A stretch of 64,000 nt of DNA from Candidatus Poribacteria bacterium. GTDB lineage: Bacteria > Poribacteria > WGA-4E > WGA-3G. A program made the position numbers and the translations under genes. Shown in pieces: positions 26,593 to 34,627 of the stretch. Location: assembly GCA_022827885.1 (NCBI GenBank), contig JAJEIP010000069.1, positions 1 to 64,000 on the forward strand. Reading direction: 5' to 3'. The notes below the pieces were generated by a model. That model ran no database searches. It had not been told where the DNA came from and worked only from the letters and a program-made list of their open reading frames with translations. The stretch's first letter is position 1; the number at the start of each line of letters is the position of its first letter.

Positions 26593-28257
26593 TTAGTCTC
26601 TTTTTTCCGACGCAGGTTCCACAGAAATTATAGCGAAAAAAGCATTGGTGCTTCCTTTCTGACTAAACCAATCACCAGTAGACCCCAACCGAAAGGATTG
26701 ACCTCGCTCAAAAATATACGTGATTTTCTTTGTTCCTCCGGGTGGAATACCCCACGCTGAAGCAAGGGCATTCTCAGGTACCCCTTCTGTTGGCAATTTA
26801 CTATCGCCAGCAAATAGATCAAACGAACCAGCGGCTTCAGCATGCCCAACAGAAATATCAATCGTGAGCGTTCCACCGTTTTCAAACACCGTAGCGTCAA
26901 TTTCAACGACAGTATAGTCTTGGAATCCGTGTCCGGGTGCCCGAAAAATGTTCAGGATCTCCTGTGAGGTCCGAACATCGTTGAGTACAACTTTCAAGTT
27001 ACTCAAGACAGTATCCGAATTGAACGGTTCCGGTTCTGAAGTATCTTCACCGAATCCGGGGAGTTTTCCGTCTAAAGCTTCCTTGAGGAACGTTAGGTAA
27101 CGTTGCCCCATGTTTGCTCCGATAAGATCATTGACCGGTTGTCTACCCATCAATTCGAGATCTGTTGAGAGAATCAAGGAATCTGACGGTGAGTGTTTCT
27201 TCCATCCTTCCATGATTGCCTCTGCTAAAGGGTGCGTTTTGTCGAACGGTTTAAATCCTCGCTCGCGGCGCACTGCCATGTATACTTTCTTATTAGCGGT
27301 GCGCTCCAATTCAAAATTCGACACCCAAGTGTTGATGAAATTTTCGTTCAAGAACGCAATGACTCGGTTATTAGAGAGGACAACTGCCCTCAGTGCTTTG
27401 CCGCTCCCTCAGCACGATTCATCCATCAACGGTCCGTCTATAGAGATAGCGTGGATAGGCTTCTGCTGTGTCTCTACCATCTCCAATACCTGCTCTGGCG
27501 GCACCCAATTAATCTGTTGTGATTTGTAGAAACGCTGTATCAGGGCATGTTCCGCAGTTTCTTGGAGAATAGAGGCTGTGAATTCAACGTTTTTCAGAAG
27601 ATCTTGGGTCCCAGCACGAAGCTCCATTTGGCAAAAACCGCCTGCGACAATGCTGTGGCTTGCGTCTTTGTGCCGTTTCCAGTTAACATCAAAGTTGATT
27701 GGACCATCAGGGACATACATCTCAAAGAAAGCAACCTTCTCCTCGATCCGATCAATCACAAGATGTCCAGCAAACTGGGATGGGGTAAACCAGCCGTCTT
27801 CTAACTTGAATTCTGCATGAATCCGAAACACGATGTCGACGAATTTATCGTTGTAAGCGCGCAGACATGCCCACAAACCATAGGAATCGCCCGAGTTAAT
27901 ATGCATATCCAGGCTTGGATTGGGATGTAATTGCCGAAGCAAGGTAAGTGCCCCTTCCGCCTCAACCTTCCAAGATTCACCAATTGAAACCGGTTCATCG
28001 GGAAGAAAAGCGTGGAAAACCGAGGCAGGATACCGTTTCTCAGGTTCAGCAACGCGCAAATTCATCAAGGTGCCCCACTCCTTAAAAGAGGATTCGGACA
28101 AATTCTCCTCAATAGGCGCGATGAAGCCTGTCACTAATATTTCTGTTGTCTCATCAAGGTTAAGCGTGATTTTGGTATGAGTTGCCAATTGATCATCGGC
28201 ATGCAGTTGTCCGCTCATTATTACCAGTATCAGGAAACCAAGGGTTAGAATTTTCAT
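26593..28257 (-). CDS. Selenoprotein N homologue, copy 2 (UGA read as selenocysteine)
   Basis: Frames 28257-27409 and 27408-26593 are continuous across a TGA at 27411-27409; reading it as Sec283 gives 554 residues. ATG 28257 follows AAGGAG, 21 bases after the TolB-like stop, so the two genes are probably cotranscribed. A signal peptide (LTLGFLILVIMSGQLHA) precedes the selenoprotein N core (TPSQFAGHLVIDR, MYVPDGPINFDV), the redox motif DESC-U-GSGKALRA, EFLNENFINTW-type helix, FLKEALDGKLPGF, and the 120-residue domain shared with copy 1 and with the sigma factor (431-549). It lacks the NTF2-like tail of copy 1. Conservation of Cys-U-Gly-Ser-Gly-Lys in both copies argues strongly for recoding. 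Confidence 0.85.
27376..27391 (-). promoter_or_regulatory. Candidate bacterial SECIS element, SelN copy 2
   Basis: Minus strand, 17 bases after the TGA: GAGGGC and GTCCTC pair identically to copy 1, with loop AGTT in place of AGGT. Stem, spacing and loop G are kept although the flanking codons differ. Confidence 0.68.
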
Positions 28258-28277
28258 TTTTGAATCTCCTTATCAGA

Positions 28278-29315
28278 TTAATCCGTTTTGATTTTTCCCC
28301 ACATTGTCGTTAGCAATTGCACCGATGGCGAAACGCTTAATGTTGGATCAAACCAATCTGGACTCGAATTACTGCCATCATGTGTCAGTTGTGTTGGATC
28401 ACCACCGTTCAGGTCGATTTTGAAGATTTGTGAGAGACCCACCCGAGCGTTGTAAATGAGTTCACTGCCATCTGCAGACCAGGTGGGGGCGTGGGAGTTT
28501 TCGTCCGTAATTTGATGAAGTTTCCCACCAGCACTATCTATGGTGTGAATTGTGCCTTTATTAAACCTAAGGAAACCTTGGGCATCAAAAGCAGCACCCT
28601 CGAGTTTCGCGAAAGCGATTTTGTCGTCTCGAGACCAACTTGGATCAGATATCCACGGCATCTCTTTTAAGAGAAGCATCTTTCGGGAGCGTTTCTGTAG
28701 ATCGAAAATGCCCAGTGGTGTGCCTTTGCGTCCGCCCACCCTAAAGACTATCTCATGTCCATCAGGAGACCAGCTTGGCGTGAAGCCATCTGTCAATTTC
28801 TCAACGGAGTCCCCATTTACCGTCGCGACGCAAAGTGTGAGATCCCCATAAGGGACAAATCGCATCCCAAATTGTAGTTTCGCCTTTCCTGGATCTCCTT
28901 GAGCATAGGCAATTCGTTTGCCATCGGGCGCCCAAGCAGGCTCCCATCTATATTTACTGCTTGCGAACACCTTCCGCACATTTGTGCCATCTGGGTCCAT
29001 AAGATACAAATCGAAGATTCCATCTCGATCAGAACTGAAAAGTATGTGTTTTCCGTTCGGCGACCACACTGGATGGTAATCGGCTGCGGGATGCTGGGTT
29101 AGATTTATCTGATCACTCCCATCGGAGTTCATGCTATAGATTTCAGCATTCCCATCTCGCTTTGACATAAACACAATTTTCGCTGTCGTTGGGGCGTTTG
29201 CCCACACAGCACTGCTGCTACTAAAGAGAAATAATGTACTGATAGCGTAACTTAATATGGTAAATTTGATGTAATCCCGAGCCCCTGAACAGGGAGAAAT
29301 AGGCTTGCGTTTCAT
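28278..29315 (-). CDS. TolB-like WD40/PD40 beta-propeller secreted protein
   Basis: A 345-residue secreted protein. Signal peptide (SYAISTLFLFSSSSAVWANA), then repeated PD40 units of TolB type (AEIYSMNSDGSDQINLTQHP, HPVWSPNGKHILFSSDRDG, EPAWAPDGKRIAYAQ, TPSWSPDGHEIVFRVGG, APTWSADGSELIYNA), predicting a five- or six-bladed propeller. It ends LLTTMWGKIKTD, the extreme C-terminal motif shared by six secreted proteins here. Promoter candidate B lies about 165 bases upstream and SelN copy 2 follows after 20 bases. Confidence 0.85.
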   Translation of the reverse strand: MKRKPISPCSGARDYIKFTILSYAISTLFLFSSSSAVWANAPTTAKIVFMSKRDGNAEIYSMNSDGSDQINLTQHPAADYHPVWSPNGKHILFSSDRDGIFDLYLMDPDGTNVRKVFASSKYRWEPAWAPDGKRIAYAQGDPGKAKLQFGMRFVPYGDLTLCVATVNGDSVEKLTDGFTPSWSPDGHEIVFRVGGRKGTPLGIFDLQKRSRKMLLLKEMPWISDPSWSRDDKIAFAKLEGAAFDAQGFLRFNKGTIHTIDSAGGKLHQITDENSHAPTWSADGSELIYNARVGLSQIFKIDLNGGDPTQLTHDGSNSSPDWFDPTLSVSPSVQLLTTMWGKIKTD

Positions 29316-29477
29316 AGGAGGTTCTCCATCATGGATGAATTGCGATCTTTGATTTTACACGATACGAACATAATTTGAGTTCTATAAAGAGATTTGTAAC
29401 ATAAACTTAACGGAAATATTCTACATCAGTGATACCTATACAAAAAATTATTGCTCGCGTAGATTCTCATCTCGATA

Positions 29478-29517
29478 TATAGTGACGCGAGTAACAGACA
29501 AAACGGTTGCCTAATTC
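29478..29517 (-). promoter_or_regulatory. ECF-type promoter candidate B (upstream of TolB-like gene)
   Basis: Minus strand: GGCAACC (29511-29505), 17-base spacer, CGTCACTATATAT from 29487. Identical to candidate A over the boxes and most of the spacer, and similarity extends downstream (GATGAGAATCTACGCGA). Confidence 0.65.
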
Positions 29518-29612
29518 TGCAGAAACATACCTTAGATGACAATGCTTAAATATCCCCTTCGTTATCACTTACAGGATTCTGAAGCGTCAATAAGGGTGAA
29601 AGTATCTAATTT

Positions 29613-29761
29613 CAGGACTTACACAGTTTACCTGTTTTTGTGCCGTCTTTGGTTCGTGGTGGCACAATGGCGCAAGTCGCGTGTGGACTTGCGGGACAAT
29701 GCGCTTTCTTCGGAAATATCACCTCGATTTTGGCATAGAAACCAATTTTGCGTAAGTCCTG
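29613..29761. mobile_element. Second MITE-like element with GGACTTACnCA termini
   Basis: About 149 bp bounded by CAGGACTTACACA (29613-29625) and TGCGTAAGTCCTG (29749-29761), one mismatch between the arms. The right-hand 16 bases match the element at 17916-18034, while the interior is unrelated. No clear target duplication and no coding content. It separates promoter candidate B from the 3' end of the LamG gene. Confidence 0.7.
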
Positions 29762-29778
29762 TAAGTTGTAAACCTGCT

Positions 29779-30600
29779 CTAAGGAGCAGAAGATCGCTTT
29801 TTCACACCCGCCCAGGTCGTCGCCACTTTATCACTCGGTGAAACAGCGAGAAGGTTCCCTGTCATAGCTTGTTTGATTTCATCATCACTCAATGCCCGTT
29901 GCCAAACTGCCGCTTCATCGATAGAACCATTCGTGAATGTAAGATGGGGAACATCTTTTGCACATCCGATCCGAACGTCCGCTTCGTTGTCACCAAAGAA
30001 ATCGAATTTCTTCTTTTCTTTTCCTATGACTTCACCATCCACATAGATTTTCATGGTTTCGCCATCGTAACTTCCAACGACATGATGCCATTTTTTTTCG
30101 TCCATTTTATGCGGAGTTCTGAACTCCTGCCGGTCCCATTTCCCCCCTACCTGTGATCCCAAAAACAAAAAGATTTCTGGTCCGTTACCAGCATCAGTAC
30201 CCGCGATACCGTAACAGTGTGCCCAACCGACTGGAACAACGAAATGGCAGTCTTTTTCCAGCCAATGCATCCGCTTGTTGTTCCATGTTTCTGGAGAATA
30301 AATCCATGCCATCATTGTTATCTCACCTATAACTTTCAATTTCTCTTGAGCAGGGATATTGACGCAATCCCCACTTTGACCTTTAAGACGAATTGCATCT
30401 CCATATTTACCCTTGACAATCTCGACACGCTCAAGTATTTCTGCATCAAGACCATTTCCAGATTCATCAATAATCGTCTGACCTTTAACGTTGTCAAACG
30501 TTAGATAAAAAACGAGGTCTTCCTCCAAACTCGCGTTTGCAGAAGCCACCAACAACAGTAGAACGACACTCGAAAAAGCAGCAATAAATGCCCGTAACAT
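29779..30600 (-). CDS. Secreted LamG/concanavalin-A-like protein
   Basis: A 273-residue protein: signal peptide (FIAAFSSVVLLLLVASANA), then a LamG-type jelly roll (LVFYLTFDNVKGQTIIDESG, EITMMAWIYSPETW, KKWHHVVGSYDGETMKIYVD, GSIDEAAVWQRALSDDEI) and the tail KVATTWAGVKKRSSAP. Such domains bind glycans or proteins; no enzyme module is attached. RBS AGGAGG precedes the ATG, and promoter candidate C lies about 70 bases upstream. Related in domain, not in close sequence, to the protein at 40709. Confidence 0.87.
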   Translation of the reverse strand: MLRAFIAAFSSVVLLLLVASANASLEEDLVFYLTFDNVKGQTIIDESGNGLDAEILERVEIVKGKYGDAIRLKGQSGDCVNIPAQEKLKVIGEITMMAWIYSPETWNNKRMHWLEKDCHFVVPVGWAHCYGIAGTDAGNGPEIFLFLGSQVGGKWDRQEFRTPHKMDEKKWHHVVGSYDGETMKIYVDGEVIGKEKKKFDFFGDNEADVRIGCAKDVPHLTFTNGSIDEAAVWQRALSDDEIKQAMTGNLLAVSPSDKVATTWAGVKKRSSAP

Positions 30601-30667
30601 GTTTCTTTTCCTCCTATAGAGTCATTTGAATCTTCCAAAATTTGTCACACAAATCTCGTGTTAATAT

Positions 30668-30706
30668 ATAATGACGCGGAGGATCGGAAAAACGGTTGCC
30701 TAATTC
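30668..30706 (-). promoter_or_regulatory. ECF-type promoter candidate C (upstream of LamG gene)
   Basis: Minus strand: GGCAACC (30700-30694), 17-base spacer, CGTC (30676-30673) then ATTATATAT. The boxes and spacer length are kept although the spacer sequence differs from A and B at about a third of positions, which points to selection on the boxes. Confidence 0.65.
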
Positions 30707-30959
30707 TGCAAAAAATCGTGGAAAATCGGATGTATACGTAATAGAAAAGACATAACACCATCAACTTGGGCATGTATTCAATAAAAACGTAGGTATGCAG
30801 TCACACGTCGACAGGTAGGTTAGGATAATATATCCTGTGGTATGTTTGTAGTCGTGCGATAAATATTTCGGTAATTCTATAAAGGACAGTTTTCGCACAA
30901 GAAGCGGAAACCCTAATCACATAAATCACGATTCAGACAGTTCTCAGTTTCAAGCATCC

Positions 30960-30987
30960 TTGACAAAATAAAAAACATGCATAGAAT
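30960..30987 (+). promoter_or_regulatory. Sigma-70-type promoter for the GH32 gene
   Basis: TTGACA (30960-30965), 16-base spacer, TAGAAT (30982-30987), 61 bases before the ATG at 31049. The rest of 30720-30955 holds no gene; a palindrome AGGATAATATATCCT is seen near 30823. Confidence 0.55.
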
Positions 30988-31048
30988 AGTGTCAAAACAG
31001 AAATAGCACGTATCTCTTTGCAACGTTCAAGACAGAAAGGAATATTTA

Positions 31049-32395
31049 ATGATTCAGACGGCTTACAAGGAAGCATATCGTCCGCAATTCCACTTTACAC
31101 CGAAAACCAACTGGACCAACGATCCAAACGGCTTAATCCACTACAAAGGCGAGTTCCACCTCTTCTTCCAACACAACCCATTCGGCATCGACTGGGGCAA
31201 CATGACGTGGGGACACGCCGTTAGCACCGACCTCGTCCATTGGAAGCAACTCCCGCATGCCATCCATCCAGATGAACTCGGCACAATCTTCTCAGGCTCT
31301 GGTGTCGTGGACTGGAAGAATACCGGCGGTTTTCAGACGGGTGACGAAGCAGTGCTCGTCAATTTTTATACATCTGCAGGCAGCCACGCCCCGAAAGAGG
31401 TCCCGTTCACACAAAGCATCGCCTACAGCAACGATCGCGGACGGAGTTGGACAAAATATGAAGGGAACCCTGTGATTGAGCATATCGTGAGGGATAACCG
31501 GGACCCGAAGGTGATCTGGCACGAACCCACACAGAAATGGGTTATGGCACTCTACCTCGACCAGAATGACTATACCCTGTTCGGTTCAACAGACCTGAAG
31601 GAGTGGACGCGGTTATCCGACCTACAGATTCCCGATACAGAATGTCCAGATATTTTTGAACTTCCCGTTGATGAGGATCCCGATAATACGAAGTGGGTTT
31701 TCTGGGGTGCGGCGGGGAAATATTACGTCGGTAGTTTCGACGGAACGACCTTTACACCCGAAGGTGACGCGCAGCGTGCTGATTATGGCGCTAACTTCTA
31801 TGCCGCCCAAACATGGAGCGATGTCCCAGAGTTTGATGGGAGACGCATACAAATCGCTTGGATGAGTGGCAGTAAACCCCCGGATATGCCTTTTAATCAG
31901 CAGATGAGTTTCCCCTGCAAGTTGACCCTTCGTACGACCCCAGAGGGTATCCGTCTACATCGGGAACCCGTCACAGAAATCGAGAACATCCACACGTATA
32001 CCCACGCCTGGAGCGACCTTCCGCTCAAACCGGGTGAAGATCCACTCGCAGGATTGACAGGTGAACTGTTCGATATCCGTGCTGAACTGGCATTGAACGA
32101 TGCGACCGCCGTTGGTTTCAAAATTCGCGGACAGGATGTTCGTTACGATGTCGCAGCACAGGAACTCACGTTCTTAGAAAGGAGCGGACCCCTCGCACCA
32201 CAAAATGGGAAAATCCGCTTACAAATTTTAGTCGATCGTATCTCTATTGAAGCCTTCGGTAACGATGGCAACCTCTCAATGACGTCCTATTTCCTCCCAG
32301 ATCTGGACAACGCAGACATCGGAATCTACGCCGAGGGAAGTCCAGCGACGTTAGTATCACTAAAGGTGCACGAGTTAAAATCTTCATGGGTGTAA
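31049..32395 (+). CDS. Glycoside hydrolase family 32 (levanase/inulinase/invertase type)
   Basis: Five-bladed propeller hydrolase of beta-fructosides with a C-terminal beta-sandwich, 448 residues. The nucleophile motif WTNDPNGL is near residue 22, the transition-state stabiliser in NRDPKVIW, and the acid/base Glu in DTECPDIFEL; HLFFQHNPFG and WGHAVSTDLVHW are further family blocks. No signal peptide, so a cytoplasmic enzyme acting on imported fructosides is likely. RBS AAAGGAA precedes the ATG. No transporter or phosphotransferase gene is adjacent, so substrate remains open. Confidence 0.93.
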   Translation: MIQTAYKEAYRPQFHFTPKTNWTNDPNGLIHYKGEFHLFFQHNPFGIDWGNMTWGHAVSTDLVHWKQLPHAIHPDELGTIFSGSGVVDWKNTGGFQTGDEAVLVNFYTSAGSHAPKEVPFTQSIAYSNDRGRSWTKYEGNPVIEHIVRDNRDPKVIWHEPTQKWVMALYLDQNDYTLFGSTDLKEWTRLSDLQIPDTECPDIFELPVDEDPDNTKWVFWGAAGKYYVGSFDGTTFTPEGDAQRADYGANFYAAQTWSDVPEFDGRRIQIAWMSGSKPPDMPFNQQMSFPCKLTLRTTPEGIRLHREPVTEIENIHTYTHAWSDLPLKPGEDPLAGLTGELFDIRAELALNDATAVGFKIRGQDVRYDVAAQELTFLERSGPLAPQNGKIRLQILVDRISIEAFGNDGNLSMTSYFLPDLDNADIGIYAEGSPATLVSLKVHELKSSWV

Positions 32396-32437
32396 TACCG
32401 AATGAATAAAATTTATTGGGAAACCCAATCCACCAAA

Positions 32438-32476
32438 AAGCGCGCCTGAAAATCATAGAAACTCTCAGGCGCGCTT
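32438..32476. terminator. Strong hairpin between GH32 and hesB-like genes
   Basis: AAGCGCGCCTGA (32438-32449) and TCAGGCGCGCTT (32465-32476) form a perfect 12-bp stem with a 15-base loop, located between convergent genes; A-rich on the left and AT-rich on the right, so it could terminate both. Confidence 0.6.
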
Positions 32477-32555
32477 GAATAACGATTAATATTTTAAAGC
32501 GATCAGTTCCTACGGACGTGCTTGCCCAGCGCGCCTACAGAACAGACCAAACGTA

Positions 32556-32891
32556 CTAAACACTAAACGACTCACCACAACCGCATGTATTTTTAGCGTT
32601 CGGATTTGTTATCTTAAAGCCTGAATCCATTAAGCCATCGTTGTAGTCCAGCACGGAACCTGCGAGATAGAGCGTGCTACGAGGGTCGATGAAAACCTTC
32701 AAGCCGTGAAATTCAAAAACTTTGTCGGTCCCTTTTGCGGTGCCAAACTCAAGATTATATTGGAAACCGGAGCATCCACCGCCAATGACCTGCATCCGCA
32801 AGCCAAGTTCGGATTCATCTGAGGTTTCGCTGTTGTTAATGAGAGTGGTCGCTTTTTGGGCGGCAGATTCTGTAACAGTAATCATAGTCAT
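32556..32891 (-). CDS. HesB/IscA-type iron-sulfur carrier protein
   Basis: A 111-residue A-type carrier. The three ligand cysteines are present as GGGCSGFQYN and CGCGESF at the C-terminus. It starts with TVTESAAQKATTLI, the family N-terminus; ATG at 32891 or two codons later. The start overlaps the stop of the IscU-like gene by 4 bases, indicating coupled expression of scaffold and carrier. Confidence 0.92.
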   Translation of the reverse strand: MTMITVTESAAQKATTLINNSETSDESELGLRMQVIGGGCSGFQYNLEFGTAKGTDKVFEFHGLKVFIDPRSTLYLAGSVLDYNDGLMDSGFKITNPNAKNTCGCGESFSV

Positions 32892-33262
32892 TGCACCCCC
32901 TTCTTAGACAGAAAATCAGCAATTGCCATTTTTAGGACTTTTTCAGCAGTATTCGCGTAACGCTGTTTATCCGACGGCAGTCCTCCCAACGCATCAGAAA
33001 GTTGGTCAGCTGTAATCTCTAATGCATCCGGGATATGAACGCCCGTAATGAGTTCAGTAAGAATCGAAGCACTCGCGATAGCAGTAGGGCAACCGAATGC
33101 CCGAAATTTTGCTCTAACGATTATGTCATCCGTTATCTTAAGTGTCAATTTTATCATTTCACCGTCAGCAGGAGAACCAACACTGGCCGTGCCATCAGCA
33201 TCGACAATAGTTCCGATATTGCACGGGTTTTCGTAATGTTCGGTTACCTGTGGCGTATACAT
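32888..33262 (-). CDS. IscU/NifU-N-like scaffold with missing cysteines
   Basis: A 124-residue protein of the IscU/NifU N-terminal family (YTPQVTEHYENPCNIGTI, KLTLKITDDIIVRAKF, LSDALGGLPSDKQRYA). Canonical scaffolds have three cluster-binding cysteines. Here only the middle one is visible (FRAFGCPTAIASAS); the first position reads GSPADGEMIK where GAPACGD is usual, and the third reads RYANTAEK where HCS is usual. Cluster assembly would therefore need another ligand set or a partner. The HesB-type gene overlaps its stop by 4 bases. No cysteine desulfurase is nearby. Confidence 0.85.
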   Translation of the reverse strand: MYTPQVTEHYENPCNIGTIVDADGTASVGSPADGEMIKLTLKITDDIIVRAKFRAFGCPTAIASASILTELITGVHIPDALEITADQLSDALGGLPSDKQRYANTAEKVLKMAIADFLSKKGVQ

Positions 33263-33426
33263 GAGGCATCTCTGACACCATGGAAGACATAATCTACAAC
33301 TCTATTAGGAAGAAACCTATTTTTACAATTATACGACATTTTCAAATGCCTGTCAAATTTTTTAGGTTTACAATTTCAAGTTAATTCGTTTAAACTGATT
33401 CCAAACAAAATGTAGGAGAATACACA

Positions 33427-34125
33427 ATGTTTCAGAGATTTCAATTAACGCTTGGTTTAACCCTTTGTTTCCTGCTGCTCCAACCGTTTGTCAGCTTTGC
33501 CGTAGAAGAATTCAAGGTTTCAAAAAACGGAAAAGGCGAACAGATTTGGTTTCAAGCGGAAGCCTTTGACGAAAGGGATTCCGATGAGGTCTATAAATTG
33601 GGTAAGGCCGAAAAGGCTGTAGATCCCGCCGATGGTGCCTTCGGAGATATTATCACAAACGCCGGTGCTGGGAAAAAAGGGTGGATACTCTATAGATTTG
33701 ACATCAGTCGTGCCGGTGGAAAAGCAGGAGATTGGCGGTTCATTGGACGTGTCATTAATCCGAGCAACCATTCAGACTGGCTGTGGGTCTTGGGCGACGA
33801 TGGCAATAAGATTCCGGATGCAGAACCTGCCTTTGTCCGTCCTAATCATATTATCTTTGAAGAAAATATCCCCGAATGGACATGGAAGAAAACAGGGGAT
33901 TTTGGACAGGATGCTGGGACGATTAATAAATTACAGAACGGTGAGAACGTTATGATGATATGGACACGGCAGAGTTCTCTTCAGGTCCAGTACGACGTTT
34001 TCTGCTGGTCCAGTGATTTAGAATATCAACCTACGGACGAAGACTACGAAAAAGCGGACGAAAAAACTTTACCCGTGCAGCCCGATGGATTGCTAACCAC
34101 GACGTGGAGTCGACTCAAGCAGTAG
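33427..34125 (+). CDS. Secreted protein with C-terminal TTTWSRLKQ motif
   Basis: A 232-residue protein with a signal peptide (LTLGLTLCFLLLQPFVSFA). The mature part (IWFQAEAFDERDSDEVYKLG, GWILYRFDISRAGGKAGDWR, NHSDWLWVLGDDGNKIPD) looks like a carbohydrate-binding-type beta-sandwich. It ends PDGLLTTTWSRLKQ, a variant of the motif found at the end of five other secreted proteins in the window. RBS GTAGGAGAA precedes the ATG. Its 3' end overlaps the convergent fur-like gene by 11 bases. Confidence 0.75.
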   Translation: MFQRFQLTLGLTLCFLLLQPFVSFAVEEFKVSKNGKGEQIWFQAEAFDERDSDEVYKLGKAEKAVDPADGAFGDIITNAGAGKKGWILYRFDISRAGGKAGDWRFIGRVINPSNHSDWLWVLGDDGNKIPDAEPAFVRPNHIIFEENIPEWTWKKTGDFGQDAGTINKLQNGENVMMIWTRQSSLQVQYDVFCWSSDLEYQPTDEDYEKADEKTLPVQPDGLLTTTWSRLKQ

Positions 34126-34615
34126 CTTCCTCACTTTCATCAGATGTCTTTGGTTCTAACTCTGCTTGGCACTCATCGCAGTAACCGATGATCTCATTGC
34201 GGAAGCGCACAGCTTTAAAGGCGTGTGCTTCACACACCGCTTTCTGCAAGGCATCAATTTGCGGTTCTTTAAACTCAACAATCTGATTACACCGCAGACA
34301 GATAAGATGCGCGTGTTCCCGAAGTGAATGAATACTCTCATAGCGAGTATTCTTCTGCGCGTCGATGAATTCTGTTAACAGCCCACTTCTCACCAGCAGC
34401 GGCAACGTCCGATAGATCGTCGGACGCGACACACGGTAACCGTTTCGACGCATCTGAACCAAAAGATCTTCTGTCTGAAAGTGTCCGGGATAGTCAAAGA
34501 CTTGGTTTAAGATGTCTAATCGCTTTTGGGTCAAACGGAGTCCGTAGCTTTTGAGATAATCTTCAAATTGCTTTGCAAACTCTGTATCGCGAGTCGTTTC
34601 TTCAGCGGTTTCCAT
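34115..34615 (-). CDS. Fur family transcriptional regulator
   Basis: A 166-residue metal- or peroxide-responsive repressor. The winged helix shows LRLTQKRLDILNQVF and YRVSRPTIYRTLPLLVRSGLL; the metal region has HAHLICLRCNQIVEF and GYCDECQAEL, giving the two CxxC zinc pairs. An N-terminal extension of about 20 residues and an acidic tail are additional. Whether it senses iron, zinc or peroxide cannot be assigned. The iron-sulfur genes about 1 kb away are possible targets. Confidence 0.92.
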   Translation of the reverse strand: METAEETTRDTEFAKQFEDYLKSYGLRLTQKRLDILNQVFDYPGHFQTEDLLVQMRRNGYRVSRPTIYRTLPLLVRSGLLTEFIDAQKNTRYESIHSLREHAHLICLRCNQIVEFKEPQIDALQKAVCEAHAFKAVRFRNEIIGYCDECQAELEPKTSDESEEATA

Positions 34616-34627
34616 TTTCCGACCCTT

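Noticed and set aside
23846-28257. Reading the two SelN loci as four separate genes or as pseudogenes
   Set aside because: Both copies break at the same codon within the same Cys-TGA-Gly-Ser-Gly-Lys context, with the frame intact on both sides and a conserved hairpin after it; independent decay would not do this.
31049-32395. Secreted location for the GH32 enzyme
   Set aside because: No signal peptide; the protein begins directly with the catalytic N-terminus, and no upstream in-frame start adds one.
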